Shown here: positions 1 to 7,854 of the stretch, piece after piece
Layout: every line of letters starts with the position of its first letter
Position numbering within the stretch: position 1 is the stretch's first letter
Assembly: GCA_036000105.1 (NCBI GenBank)
Contig: DASYGE010000009.1
Coordinates: 91,897-155,896, forward strand
DNA from: DASUBN01 sp036000105
Lineage (GTDB): Bacteria > Pseudomonadota > Gammaproteobacteria > Natronospirales > REEB76
Length of the DNA: 64,000 bases
Reading direction: 5' to 3'
Program-made: the position numbers and the translations under genes
The notes under the pieces: model-generated
Told to the model about the DNA's origin: nothing
Databases searched by the model: none
Seen by the model: only the letters and a program-made list of their open reading frames with translations

Positions 1-480
1 TCCATCCTGGCTGCGGCCAACGGGCCCGCGAACCTGGAGAACATATTGACCGGTGACCAGTACCGCGCCGCGGGCTTGGACACACTCTCGGCGGACCAAG
101 TGGCGGCGCTGAATGGCTGGTTGACGGGTTACCTGCGCGCCCAGGAGCCAACCGCGACAGTGACACCGACTATCCCCGCGGTTCCGGCTGTGGCTGCCCC
201 CGCAGCTTCCACCGTGCCCGGTTCTTTCGGTGGGGTCATGCTACAGAGTAACGCGGGTGAATACGATAGCATAGATACGAGCATCAAAGGGTTGTTCCTC
301 GGTTGGAACGGGGAGACGGTCTTCACCCTGGCCAACAGACAGGTATGGAAACAGGCGGAATCTGGTGAGTATTCGACGCACCTGCAGGATCCGGAGGTGA
401 TCATCAAGAAACTGCGTTTCGGTTATCTGCTGACCCTGCCTGGCAGTGGTCAGACGGTGTTCGTGATACGGATCCAGTGA
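1..480 (+). CDS. Hypothetical protein, 5' end outside window
   Basis: The frame is open from the first base of the window to a stop at 478-480, so the gene starts upstream. A TTG at 46 is the first possible start inside, but residues before it continue naturally. The visible part has a short helical stretch (GLDTLSADQVAALNGWL), then an Ala/Pro/Thr/Val-rich linker (about residues 35-60 after the TTG), then a compact C-terminal domain with FLGWNGETVFTL and a VWKQ segment that looks beta-rich. I do not recognise a named family. The low-complexity linker suggests an envelope or periplasmic protein, but the N-terminus needed to decide is missing. Confidence 0.6.
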   Translation, partial: SILAAANGPANLENILTGDQYRAAGLDTLSADQVAALNGWLTGYLRAQEPTATVTPTIPAVPAVAAPAASTVPGSFGGVMLQSNAGEYDSIDTSIKGLFLGWNGETVFTLANRQVWKQAESGEYSTHLQDPEVIIKKLRFGYLLTLPGSGQTVFVIRIQ

Positions 481-537
481 TAGGACAGTCTTACAAGAGC
501 CCGGACGTTCCATCTGTCACTGCCTGGGAGCCGTCAC

Positions 538-1032
538 ATGCGCGCCATCCGCTTCATCTGTTGTCTGCTGATCTATGTCGCCGCCGCTGCACCAGCATAT
601 GCCGATGGCCCCGATGGCGTGTTGGGAGTGTGGACCACCGCCGACGGTAAGGCCCGGGTGGAGATCGTCAAGCAGGGAGATATCTACGGCGGCAGCATCG
701 TCTGGCTCAAGGAGCCCGTGTACCCAGCGGGGAACAAGCAGGGCACGCCGGGGCAGCCCAAGGTGGACCTAAATAACCCCGATAAGGCCCAGCAATCCCG
801 GCCCATCATGGGTTTGCCGCTAATCCAGGGTTTCAAATACGCCGGCGATGATGTGTGGTCCGATGGTACGATCTACGACCCGGACAGCGGTAAGCTCTAC
901 AGCTGTAAACTCACGTTGATGATGGACGGCACCTTGAGAGTGCGCGGCTACGTGGGCATATCGCTCTTCGGTCGTACCGAGATATGGACGCGCTATGCGT
1001 CGGAAAGCACGCCCACACCGGCCCAGCAATAG
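538..1032 (+). CDS. DUF2147-family secreted protein
   Basis: A protein of 164 residues with a clear Sec signal peptide (hydrophobic residues 5-19, cleavage likely after AYA-D at 22). The mature part has the DUF2147 pattern: GVWTTADGKARVEI near the start, a G-G-x-I-V-W-L-K strand, a central GLPLIQGFKY-x-x-D-D-VWSDGTIYDPDSGK stretch, then L-x-V-R-GYVGISLFGRTEIW. DUF2147 proteins are small beta-barrel-like periplasmic proteins of unknown biochemical role, often next to envelope genes. The ATG at 538 is chosen because the signal peptide starts there. It is convergent with the lipoprotein on the other strand, 12 bp away. Confidence 0.8.
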   Translation: MRAIRFICCLLIYVAAAAPAYADGPDGVLGVWTTADGKARVEIVKQGDIYGGSIVWLKEPVYPAGNKQGTPGQPKVDLNNPDKAQQSRPIMGLPLIQGFKYAGDDVWSDGTIYDPDSGKLYSCKLTLMMDGTLRVRGYVGISLFGRTEIWTRYASESTPTPAQQ

Positions 1033-1044
1033 GCCTGTGCGTGC

Positions 1045-1326
1045 TTAAGGCCCGTTGCCGGCAGTGGCCGAGGCGGGAGCCTGATCCATCTGCTTGTCGA
1101 GATCCGGGTGGGATTGATCGACGGACTGCTTCTGCAAAGCCTTGGCTTTATTGACGTCGTCCACGTAGGATCCGAAGACGTTACCTTTGGACACCACCAC
1201 GGTGGCGGCAGAGGGCGCGGCCCCGCCTTTGCGACCGCCGGGTGCCGAAGCGGAGGAATCGTCATCGGAGCTGCAGGCGGCCAAGGCCAGCAGACTCAGG
1301 GCAGCGACGTAGTAGAGCTTGTTCAT
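1045..1326 (-). CDS. Small lipoprotein
   Basis: The start at 1326 gives a protein of 93 residues with a lipoprotein signal: MNKLYYVAALSLLALAAC, lipobox LAAC with Cys18. It is preceded by a GGGAG ribosome site. An in-frame ATG at 1371 exists but would bury the signal peptide. The mature part is short and Asp/Ser/Ala/Gly-rich, with a middle segment VVVSKGNVFGSYVDDVNKAKALQKQ that could form a helix. The VDDVNKA..LQ pattern recurs in small gammaproteobacterial lipoproteins of unknown function. Probably anchored in the outer membrane, since +2 is Ser rather than Asp. No function can be assigned. Confidence 0.7.
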   Translation of the reverse strand: MNKLYYVAALSLLALAACSSDDDSSASAPGGRKGGAAPSAATVVVSKGNVFGSYVDDVNKAKALQKQSVDQSHPDLDKQMDQAPASATAGNGP

Positions 1327-1478
1327 GGCGGAATCTCCCGAGCGCCGGACGGCGGGTGACAGCCTCACCATAGCAAGCCGGGGCCACGAGGGTAAAGCCT
1401 ACGCCGCCACGGGAGCGGAGACCACGCAGAGCATGGCGATTTGTGCAGTCCATCGGGTGTTTTGCCCCGCTGCGGCCC

Positions 1479-1484
1479 TATAAT
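1479..1484 (+). promoter_or_regulatory. Candidate -10 element for the 1522 gene
   Basis: A perfect TATAAT lies 38 bp before the ATG at 1522. No good -35 hexamer is visible at 16-18 bp, so the promoter call rests on the -10 and its position alone. Confidence 0.4.
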
Positions 1485-1521
1485 CGGCGCCGGGGACAAG
1501 GGATAGAAGCGGAAAAACCGC

Positions 1522-2163
1522 ATGCACATCGAAAACCAGAAGTTCTACCATATCCACAAGCACAATTCGCCCAAGTGGTTTGAAGGTGCGCGCATGGGCT
1601 TTGGCCTCGAGCCCAATAACGCCTGGCGGGCCTTCGAGGCAGCGCGCCGCGGCATCACCAACCCCAAGACCAACGAGATCTACACGGTGGACATGGTGGC
1701 GCTGAAGGCGCTGGAGTTCTACCGCAAACAGAAGCCCAAGGACGCGCGGCTCAGCTTCTACCATTACGATCCGGTGGTGAGCCTGGCGGAGACTCTGGAC
1801 AGCCTGTTCCTGGCCACCCGCATGGTGCGCGAGCTGGTGTTCGAAGATACGCGCCGCCAGATGTACACCGCGCTCCCATCTCGCGTGAGCTGCATCTGGC
1901 TCATCCCCGAGGATCCCAGGGCGGTGCGCTTCTGGCTGGACAACATGCGCGGGGACTACAAGCGGGTGTTCCGGGTGAACGCCACCGGTGAGCTGCATAG
2001 GGCCACCCAGCAGATCGTCATGGGCGACACCATCTCCATGAGCGAATGGCGCCGACGGGCGGTGGATTACTGGAACGGCGCCAGGAACGAGTCCCACGAC
2101 GACGAACTCCTCCTGAGTGGCGACATCGAAGTCCTGGAAGAAGTCCCGAGCACCGAGTTCTGA
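1522..2163 (+). CDS. Hypothetical protein, possibly DUF2441-like
   Basis: A soluble protein of 213 residues with no signal peptide or membrane segment. The N-terminus MHIENQKFYHIHKHNSPKW followed by a conserved Trp/Gly/Asn-rich stretch and an acidic C-terminus resembles the DUF2441 group (FYH near the start, Arg/Glu-rich helices later). This is recall, not a search. A mid-protein VFRVNATGELHRA strand and a C-terminal TISMSEWRRRAVDYWNGA helix are the most conserved-looking parts. It stands alone between convergent and divergent neighbours, so context gives no clue to its job. Confidence 0.6.
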   Translation: MHIENQKFYHIHKHNSPKWFEGARMGFGLEPNNAWRAFEAARRGITNPKTNEIYTVDMVALKALEFYRKQKPKDARLSFYHYDPVVSLAETLDSLFLATRMVRELVFEDTRRQMYTALPSRVSCIWLIPEDPRAVRFWLDNMRGDYKRVFRVNATGELHRATQQIVMGDTISMSEWRRRAVDYWNGARNESHDDELLLSGDIEVLEEVPSTEF

Positions 2164-2176
2164 GACGGGCGGGTGC

Positions 2177-3754
2177 TCAGTCCCGCGTGCGGAACATGCG
2201 CGGCAGGATGCGTGTGAAATGCACGAGCCCGCTGAAGCGGGCCCTCAAGCTCGACCCGTAGAACGCCGTCATCGCACCCTTGAGCCCGCGATACACCTCC
2301 TCGCTATAGGGATGCCAGAACACGTTACGCCGTGCAAGGGTGAGCCAGTCTTCCACCACCACTTGCGGCATGGTCACTTCCTCGAAGGCGAAGGCGCCAT
2401 GACCCCGGCCGATGCCGGAATCCCGGAAGCCACCCCAGGGGGTCTCGGTGAGGCCGTGGGACATGAGGTGATCGTTGATGGTCACAGCCCCCGCCGAGAG
2501 CTGGCGGGCGAGGCGCACGCCCTTCTTGATGTCACGGGTCCAGACGGAGCCTGACAGGCCATATACAGAATCGTTGGCGAGGCTCAAGGCTTCTTCGTCG
2601 TCTGCTGCCTGCATCACGCCCAGCACCGGCCCGAAGGTCTCCTCGCGCATGACTTTCATGCGGTGATCCACCTGGGTCAGCACCGTGGGTGCGATGAAAT
2701 GCGGGCCGGCACCCGGCGGCAAAGTCCCTCGGGCATGCACGGTTGCACCGGCGGCCAGGGCCTCTGCGAGGTGAGAGCGGACAGTATCCAGCTGCCGGTC
2801 GGTGCAGAGCGCACCCATATCCTGTTCCACGCCCACCCGCAGGGCTTCTACCTTCTGCTTGAGCAGCGCCATGAACGGTGCATAGACATCCCGGTGCACG
2901 TAGATGCGTTCCACGCCGGCACAGGACTGGCCCGCATTGGAGAGCCCGGCCCATACCGCGCCTGCGGCAGCCCGCTCCAGGTCCGCGTCGGCGCAGACGA
3001 TCATGGGGTCCTTGCCGCCCAACTCCAGGGACACGGGCGTGAGCGTGCGCGCGGCTTTCTCCATGAGGAGCTTGCCCACCCGCACCGAGCCTGTGAAGAA
3101 CAGCTTGTCCACGCCGCTCGCTTCCAGGAACAGGTCACCGCAGGGGGGGCCATCCACGTTGAGATGCTGGAACACCCCGTCCGGCAGGCCGGCGAATTGC
3201 ATCAGTTCCTGCAGCTTCTCGCCCACCGGCAGGGTCTCGGGGGCGGTCTTGAACACCACCGTGTTGCCGACCAGCAGCGCCGGCACGATCTCATGCATGG
3301 GGATGCCGAGAGGGTAGTTCCAGGGCGCGATGATGCCCACCACACCCCAGGGCAGGCGATACACGGTGCTGCGCTTGTTGAAGGAGAGCAAGGAGCCCAT
3401 GGGCAGGCGATGGGGCTTGAGACTGCGGCTCGCCTGGCGCTCGTACCAGCGGCCGCCCGTAAGGCTGGGCATGATTTCGGTGGCGAGGGCTTCTAGGCGA
3501 GTCTTGCCCACGCAATCGCTGATGAGCTGGGCCAGCTCGTCGGTGTGCGCCAGGAGCGCGCGGCGCAGCCCGGCCATGAGAGCGCGGCGTTCAGCAAGCG
3601 GACGCGCGGCCCAGGCGGGTTGGGCATCGCGCGCGTGGCGGATGGCGCTGCGTACTTCCCCCGCATCCAGCTCGCGGCTGCGTCCGATAATCGCACCCGT
3701 GGCCGGGTTGCGGGTCAGGGTATAGCCGGGTTCGCCCTGGGGTCGGGCACTCAT
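2177..3754 (-). CDS. NAD(P)-dependent aldehyde dehydrogenase
   Basis: A full-length ALDH-superfamily enzyme of 525 residues, oxidising an aldehyde to the acid. Visible signatures are the Asn of PWNYP (146), FTGSVRVGK at the nucleotide-binding end (220-228), general-base Glu244 in ELGGK, and nucleophile Cys278 in NAGQSCAGVER. EETFGPV follows in the second half. A C-terminal extension of about 50 residues after the usual end (RRNVFWHPYSEEVYRGLKGA) resembles the tail of the succinate-semialdehyde / coniferyl-aldehyde dehydrogenase-like group, so substrate is uncertain. It is last in a minus-strand block after ppsA and the 2OG oxygenase. The gap to the oxygenase is 61 bp. Confidence 0.85.
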   Translation of the reverse strand: MSARPQGEPGYTLTRNPATGAIIGRSRELDAGEVRSAIRHARDAQPAWAARPLAERRALMAGLRRALLAHTDELAQLISDCVGKTRLEALATEIMPSLTGGRWYERQASRSLKPHRLPMGSLLSFNKRSTVYRLPWGVVGIIAPWNYPLGIPMHEIVPALLVGNTVVFKTAPETLPVGEKLQELMQFAGLPDGVFQHLNVDGPPCGDLFLEASGVDKLFFTGSVRVGKLLMEKAARTLTPVSLELGGKDPMIVCADADLERAAAGAVWAGLSNAGQSCAGVERIYVHRDVYAPFMALLKQKVEALRVGVEQDMGALCTDRQLDTVRSHLAEALAAGATVHARGTLPPGAGPHFIAPTVLTQVDHRMKVMREETFGPVLGVMQAADDEEALSLANDSVYGLSGSVWTRDIKKGVRLARQLSAGAVTINDHLMSHGLTETPWGGFRDSGIGRGHGAFAFEEVTMPQVVVEDWLTLARRNVFWHPYSEEVYRGLKGAMTAFYGSSLRARFSGLVHFTRILPRMFRTRD

Positions 3755-3815
3755 GGAGATATCATCCAGTCACGATGCCTGCAATACAGGCGTCCGGCGG
3801 GATGGTGGCAGCCGT

Positions 3816-4463
3816 TCAAAGCACCAGTTCCGCGGTCAGGATCGCGTCGAAAGCGACGATGGTGCGTTCACCTGGCCCCTGGAAGGGATAGACATAGTGG
3901 ATGTAATAGGGGGGGAACAGTAAGAGGTCACCGGTCTTGGGATACAGGCGACGGGTCAAGCTGATTCCGTGGTAGCGGGATACCGGGTGCGGGTTGAGGA
4001 ATTCGATGCAGCCCTGAGGCTGGGGTTTCTCCGGGACGTCCACGTAATACACGCCACTGATCAAGTTTCCTGGAGTGGGATGCATATGCGGCGCCTGCCA
4101 GTCTCCTGCTGACAGTATGTTTGCCCAAGATACCATCCGAGTCTTCAGGCCGCTGCCGCGTTCGGCGAAGACCCGCTCCAAGTAGCGTCGGGTGGCGGGC
4201 ATGATCACCTGGTCCCGCAATGCGTGTATGGAAGTCTCCGGGCGGTTCAGAAACATCATCTTCTTGGAGGTCTGGTAGCCGCCGTAAGTAGTAATGGTGC
4301 CGCTCAGCGCCTCGTTCTCGTCCGGGTCGCCGATGTATTGGTCGCGCAGTGTGCGGATCACGCCGCGGACGTCGTGGTTTATCTCATCGAGCCCCGTGTG
4401 ATGGCTCACCATCAAAGTTGTCGGGAAGTGGTCCTCGAAACGTGTCTCTTCGGTGATACTCAT
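3816..4463 (-). CDS. 2OG-Fe(II) oxygenase family protein
   Basis: A protein of 215 residues whose second half has the double-stranded beta-helix motifs of the TIGR02466-type 2-oxoglutarate/Fe(II) oxygenases. These are H126 and H128 in APHMHP, SGVYYVDVP after it, a GDLLLFPPYYIHYVYPF strand with distal ligand H189, and R200 in GERTIVAF for 2-oxoglutarate. The substrate is unknown. Family members often sit with sugar or lipid metabolism genes. The start at 4463 lies 17 bp downstream of the ppsA stop on the same strand, so the two genes are very likely co-transcribed. Confidence 0.8.
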   Translation of the reverse strand: MSITEETRFEDHFPTTLMVSHHTGLDEINHDVRGVIRTLRDQYIGDPDENEALSGTITTYGGYQTSKKMMFLNRPETSIHALRDQVIMPATRRYLERVFAERGSGLKTRMVSWANILSAGDWQAPHMHPTPGNLISGVYYVDVPEKPQPQGCIEFLNPHPVSRYHGISLTRRLYPKTGDLLLFPPYYIHYVYPFQGPGERTIVAFDAILTAELVL

Positions 4464-4479
4464 GTTTGCCCTACCGTCC

Positions 4480-6846
4480 TCAAGCCCGCTTGCCCGCGAG
4501 ATATAGCCAGGTCGCCACGACGGTATCGGGGTTCAGCGACACGCTCTCGATGCCCTGATCCAGCAGCCAGCGGGCGAGATCGGGATGGTCCGAGGGGCCC
4601 TGGCCGCAGATGCCGATGTACTTGCCGCGCTTGCGGCAGGCCTGGATGGCCATGGTCAGGAGCGCCTTCACCGCATCGTTACGTTCGTCGAACAGATGGG
4701 CGATGACGCCGGAATCACGATCGAGCCCCAGGGTGAGCTGGGTCAGGTCGTTGGAGCCGATGGAGAAGCCGTCGAAGTATTCCAGGAACTGGTCCGCCAG
4801 CAGGGCGTTGGAGGGCAGCTCGCACATCATGATGACCTTGAGGCCCTGCTCGCCGCGCTTCAGGCCGTTGGCCGCCAGCAGCTCGGTCACCTTCTTCGCC
4901 TCATCCACGGTACGCACGAAGGGGATCATCACCTGCACGTTGGTGAGGCCCATATCCTCGCGCACGCGCTTCAAGGCGCGGCATTCCAGCTCGAAGCAGT
5001 CCCGGAAGCCGGGGTCGATGTAGCGCGAGGCGCCACGGAAACCCAGCATGGGGTTCTCCTCGTGGGGCTCGTACTGCCGGCCGCCCACCAGGTTCGCGTA
5101 TTCGTTGGACTTGAAGTCCGAGGTGCGCACGATCACCGGTTCCGGCGCGAAGGCCGCGGCGATGGTGGCGATGCCTTCCGCCAGGCGCTCCACGTAGAAG
5201 TTCACCGGGTCCTTGTAGCCCGCCATGCGCGATTCGATCTCGCGCTTCACGTCACCCGGTTGCTGGCTGAAGTTGAGCAGCGCCTTGGGATGCACGCCGA
5301 TCATGCGGTTGATGATGAACTCCAGGCGCGCCAGACCCACGCCCTTATGGGGCAGGGCGGCGAAGTCGAAGGCGCGCTCCGGGGTGCCCACGTTCATCAT
5401 CACCTTGAGAGGGGCTTCCGGCATGTTGCCGAGGCTGATCTCATGGCGCTGGAACGGGAGCTTGCCGTCGTAGATGAAACCGGTATCACCTTCGGCACAG
5501 GACACGGTCACGGGCTGGCCGTCCTTGATCACGCGGGTGGCGTTGCCGCAACCTACCACGGCCGGGATGCCGAGTTCGCGGGCGATGATGGCCGCGTGGC
5601 AGGTACGTCCGCCGCGGTTGGTCACGATGGCCGAGGCGCGTTTCATCACGGGCTCCCAGTCGGGATCCGTCATGTCCGTCACCAGCACGTCGCCCGGCTG
5701 GATGCGGCTCATCTCACTCAGGTCCGATACCACCTTGGCGGGGCCGGCACCGATCTTCTGGCCGATGCTGCGGCCTTCCGCCAGCACCGGACTGCGCTGC
5801 TTGAGTTCATAACGCTCGATGTTCTGGCTGCGACGGCTCTTCACCGTCTCCGGGCGGGCCTGCAGGATATAGACCTTGCCGTCATGCCCGTCCTTGGCCC
5901 ACTCGATGTCCATGGGGCGGCCGTAATGCTTCTCGATGATGAGCGCCTGCTTGGCGAGCTCGATCACGTCGGCGTCGTTGATGCAGAAGCGCGCGCGGGC
6001 TTCTGCGTGCACGTCGATGGTCTGCACCGAATGCCCGCCACCCTCGCCATACACCATCATGACGGCCTTGCCGCCCAGGTTGCGGCGCACGATGGGGAAC
6101 TTGCCGGCGGCGAGCGCCGGTTTGTACACGTAGAACTCGTCCGGGTTCACGGCACCCTGCACCACGGTCTCGCCGAGGCCGTAGGAGGCGGTGATGAACA
6201 CCGCATCGGTGAAACCGGTCTCGGTGTCGAGGGTGAACATCACACCGCTGGACCCGAGGTCGCTGCGCGCCATGCGCTGGATGCCGGCGGAGAGCGCCAC
6301 CTCGGCGTGATCGAAGCCGTGGTGCACCCGGTAGGAGATGGCGCGGTCGTTGAAGAGGGAAGCGAACACCAGTTTGACGGCCTTCACCACCTCGTCGGCG
6401 CCGCGCACGTTGAGGAAGGTCTCCTGCTGGCCGGCGAAGGAGGCATCCGGCAGGTCTTCGGCCGTGGCTGAGGAACGCACCGCCATGGAGACTTCCTTGC
6501 CGGTCTGCTTCACCAGCTCCGCGTAGCCTTCGCGTATGGCCTTCTCGAGGGCGGCGGGGAAGGGGGTCTCGGCGATCCACTTGCGGATCTTGGCGCCGGT
6601 CTCAGCCAGGGACTTCACGTCGTCCACGTCGAGCTTGGCGAGCTCGCCGTTGACCCGCTCTGCCAGGCCGCCATGGGCCAGGAACTCCCGGTAGGCGTCG
6701 GCGCTGGTGGCGAAACCGCCGGGCACGGATACCCCCAGCTTCGCCAGATGGCTGATCATCTCCCCCAGGGATGCGTTCTTGCCTCCCACCTTGTCCACGT
6801 CGTGCATGCCGAGCTTTTCGAAGCTGATGACGTAGCGGGAGTCCAC
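4480..6846 (-). CDS. ppsA: Phosphoenolpyruvate synthase
   Basis: A protein of 788 residues converting pyruvate + ATP to PEP + AMP + Pi, the entry step of gluconeogenesis from pyruvate. The N-terminal ATP-grasp-like domain carries VGGKNASLGEM (about residues 20-30) and later RSSATAEDLPDASFAGQQET. The swivelling phosphohistidine domain has GGRTCHAAI with catalytic His417 and Thr415, the residue PpsR-type proteins phosphorylate. The C-terminal PEP/pyruvate barrel ends with GICGQGPSD, catalytic Cys747. Length matches the family (about 790). The gene is divergent from ppsR, the usual arrangement, with 86 bp between starts. Confidence 0.97.
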   Translation of the reverse strand: MDSRYVISFEKLGMHDVDKVGGKNASLGEMISHLAKLGVSVPGGFATSADAYREFLAHGGLAERVNGELAKLDVDDVKSLAETGAKIRKWIAETPFPAALEKAIREGYAELVKQTGKEVSMAVRSSATAEDLPDASFAGQQETFLNVRGADEVVKAVKLVFASLFNDRAISYRVHHGFDHAEVALSAGIQRMARSDLGSSGVMFTLDTETGFTDAVFITASYGLGETVVQGAVNPDEFYVYKPALAAGKFPIVRRNLGGKAVMMVYGEGGGHSVQTIDVHAEARARFCINDADVIELAKQALIIEKHYGRPMDIEWAKDGHDGKVYILQARPETVKSRRSQNIERYELKQRSPVLAEGRSIGQKIGAGPAKVVSDLSEMSRIQPGDVLVTDMTDPDWEPVMKRASAIVTNRGGRTCHAAIIARELGIPAVVGCGNATRVIKDGQPVTVSCAEGDTGFIYDGKLPFQRHEISLGNMPEAPLKVMMNVGTPERAFDFAALPHKGVGLARLEFIINRMIGVHPKALLNFSQQPGDVKREIESRMAGYKDPVNFYVERLAEGIATIAAAFAPEPVIVRTSDFKSNEYANLVGGRQYEPHEENPMLGFRGASRYIDPGFRDCFELECRALKRVREDMGLTNVQVMIPFVRTVDEAKKVTELLAANGLKRGEQGLKVIMMCELPSNALLADQFLEYFDGFSIGSNDLTQLTLGLDRDSGVIAHLFDERNDAVKALLTMAIQACRKRGKYIGICGQGPSDHPDLARWLLDQGIESVSLNPDTVVATWLYLAGKRA

Positions 6847-6932
6847 GGTTCTTCCTCGTTTGAGTTCAATCTATACTGGCGGCGGGCGCGGGGTCCCGCA
6901 AACCCGTCTTTCAACCAGCGAACGGTCTGTCT

Positions 6933-7754
6933 ATGGAAAAGCGACGCACGGTTTTCTTCGTCTCGGACCGCACCGGTATCACGGCGGAGGCCTTGGGCCG
7001 CAGCCTCATGAGCCAGTTCGACGGCGCCGGATTCAGGCAGGTCACTCTGCCATTTATCGACAGCGTTGACAAGGCAAAAGAGGCGGTGGCGCGCATCGCC
7101 GAGGCGGCGCGGGAGGACGGCGGCCGGCCGCTGGTGTTCAGCACCATGGTGCAGGACGATCTCAGGGCCGTGTTCCAGGGCAGCGAGGCCCTGTGTCTGG
7201 ATTTCTTCGACGCCTTCATCGGTCCCCTGGAACGGGAGCTGGGCATGAAGTCCACCCACACCTCCGGCAAGGCCCACGCGGGCGCCGACGATGCTGCGTA
7301 CCTGAACCGCATCGAGGCGGTGAACTTCGTGCTGGCCAACGACGACGGGGTCACCACCCGCAACTATCCCAAGGCCGACGTGGTGCTGGTGGGCGTATCC
7401 CGTTCCGGCAAGACCCCCACCTGCCTGTACATGGCGTTGCAATACGGCATCCATGCGGCCAACTATCCCTTGACGGAAGAGGACATGGACAAGGGCCGCT
7501 TGCCTGAGGCCCTCTTGCCCCACAAGGCCAAACTCTACGGTCTCACCATCAACCCCACGCGCCTGCAGCAGATCCGCCAGGAGCGCCGGCCTGACAGCCG
7601 CTATGCCTCACCGGATCAGGTGCGGCACGAAGTGCAGCGGGCGGAGAACCTGTTCCAGGGGGCGGGTATCCCGTTCATGAATACCACTCACCCGTCTATA
7701 GAAGAGATAGCGACCACTATCCTGCATAAAGCCGGTTTGAAGCGCAGGTACTAA
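6933..7754 (+). CDS. ppsR: PEP synthase regulatory kinase/phosphatase
   Basis: A bifunctional enzyme of the DUF299 family, 273 residues. It inactivates PpsA by ADP-dependent phosphorylation of the Thr two residues before the catalytic His, and reactivates it by Pi-dependent dephosphorylation. Visible features are the N-terminal VFFVSDRTGITAEALG signature and the P-loop GVSRSGKTPTC (about residues 154-164). The C-terminal pocket ends ATTILHKAGLKRRY. It diverges from its target gene ppsA. The last ten residues plus stop are encoded a second time, with different codons, 65 bp further on (7820-7852). Confidence 0.95.
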   Translation: MEKRRTVFFVSDRTGITAEALGRSLMSQFDGAGFRQVTLPFIDSVDKAKEAVARIAEAAREDGGRPLVFSTMVQDDLRAVFQGSEALCLDFFDAFIGPLERELGMKSTHTSGKAHAGADDAAYLNRIEAVNFVLANDDGVTTRNYPKADVVLVGVSRSGKTPTCLYMALQYGIHAANYPLTEEDMDKGRLPEALLPHKAKLYGLTINPTRLQQIRQERRPDSRYASPDQVRHEVQRAENLFQGAGIPFMNTTHPSIEEIATTILHKAGLKRRY

Positions 7755-7779
7755 CACGTCCCTGGTGTCGTGATCGGCC

Positions 7780-7852
7780 CCACCATCCATGGTGGTGCGT
7801 TCGCCGCATGCGGCGAACCCTGCACAAAGCAGGTCTCAAGCGCCGTTACTAA
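7780..7852 (+). repeat. Duplicated ppsR tail plus two palindromes
   Basis: Positions 7820-7852 read L-H-K-A-G-L-K-R-R-Y-stop, the same as the end of ppsR (7722-7754) but with five codons changed synonymously. Between the copies lie an inverted repeat, CCACCAT/ATGGTGG (7780-7795), and the perfect 20-bp palindrome GTTCGCCGCATGCGGCGAAC (7799-7818). The palindrome resembles the one at 40753-40772. No start codon or ribosome site is attached to the second tail, so it is a remnant, not a gene. Confidence 0.75.
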
Positions 7853-7854
7853 GT

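Noticed and set aside
4585..6471. Long open frame opposite ppsA
   Set aside because: Shadow of a GC-rich gene; His/Gly/Val-rich composition, no domain. The same applies to long antisense frames over dnaK (45204-46994), pgm and the RND genes.
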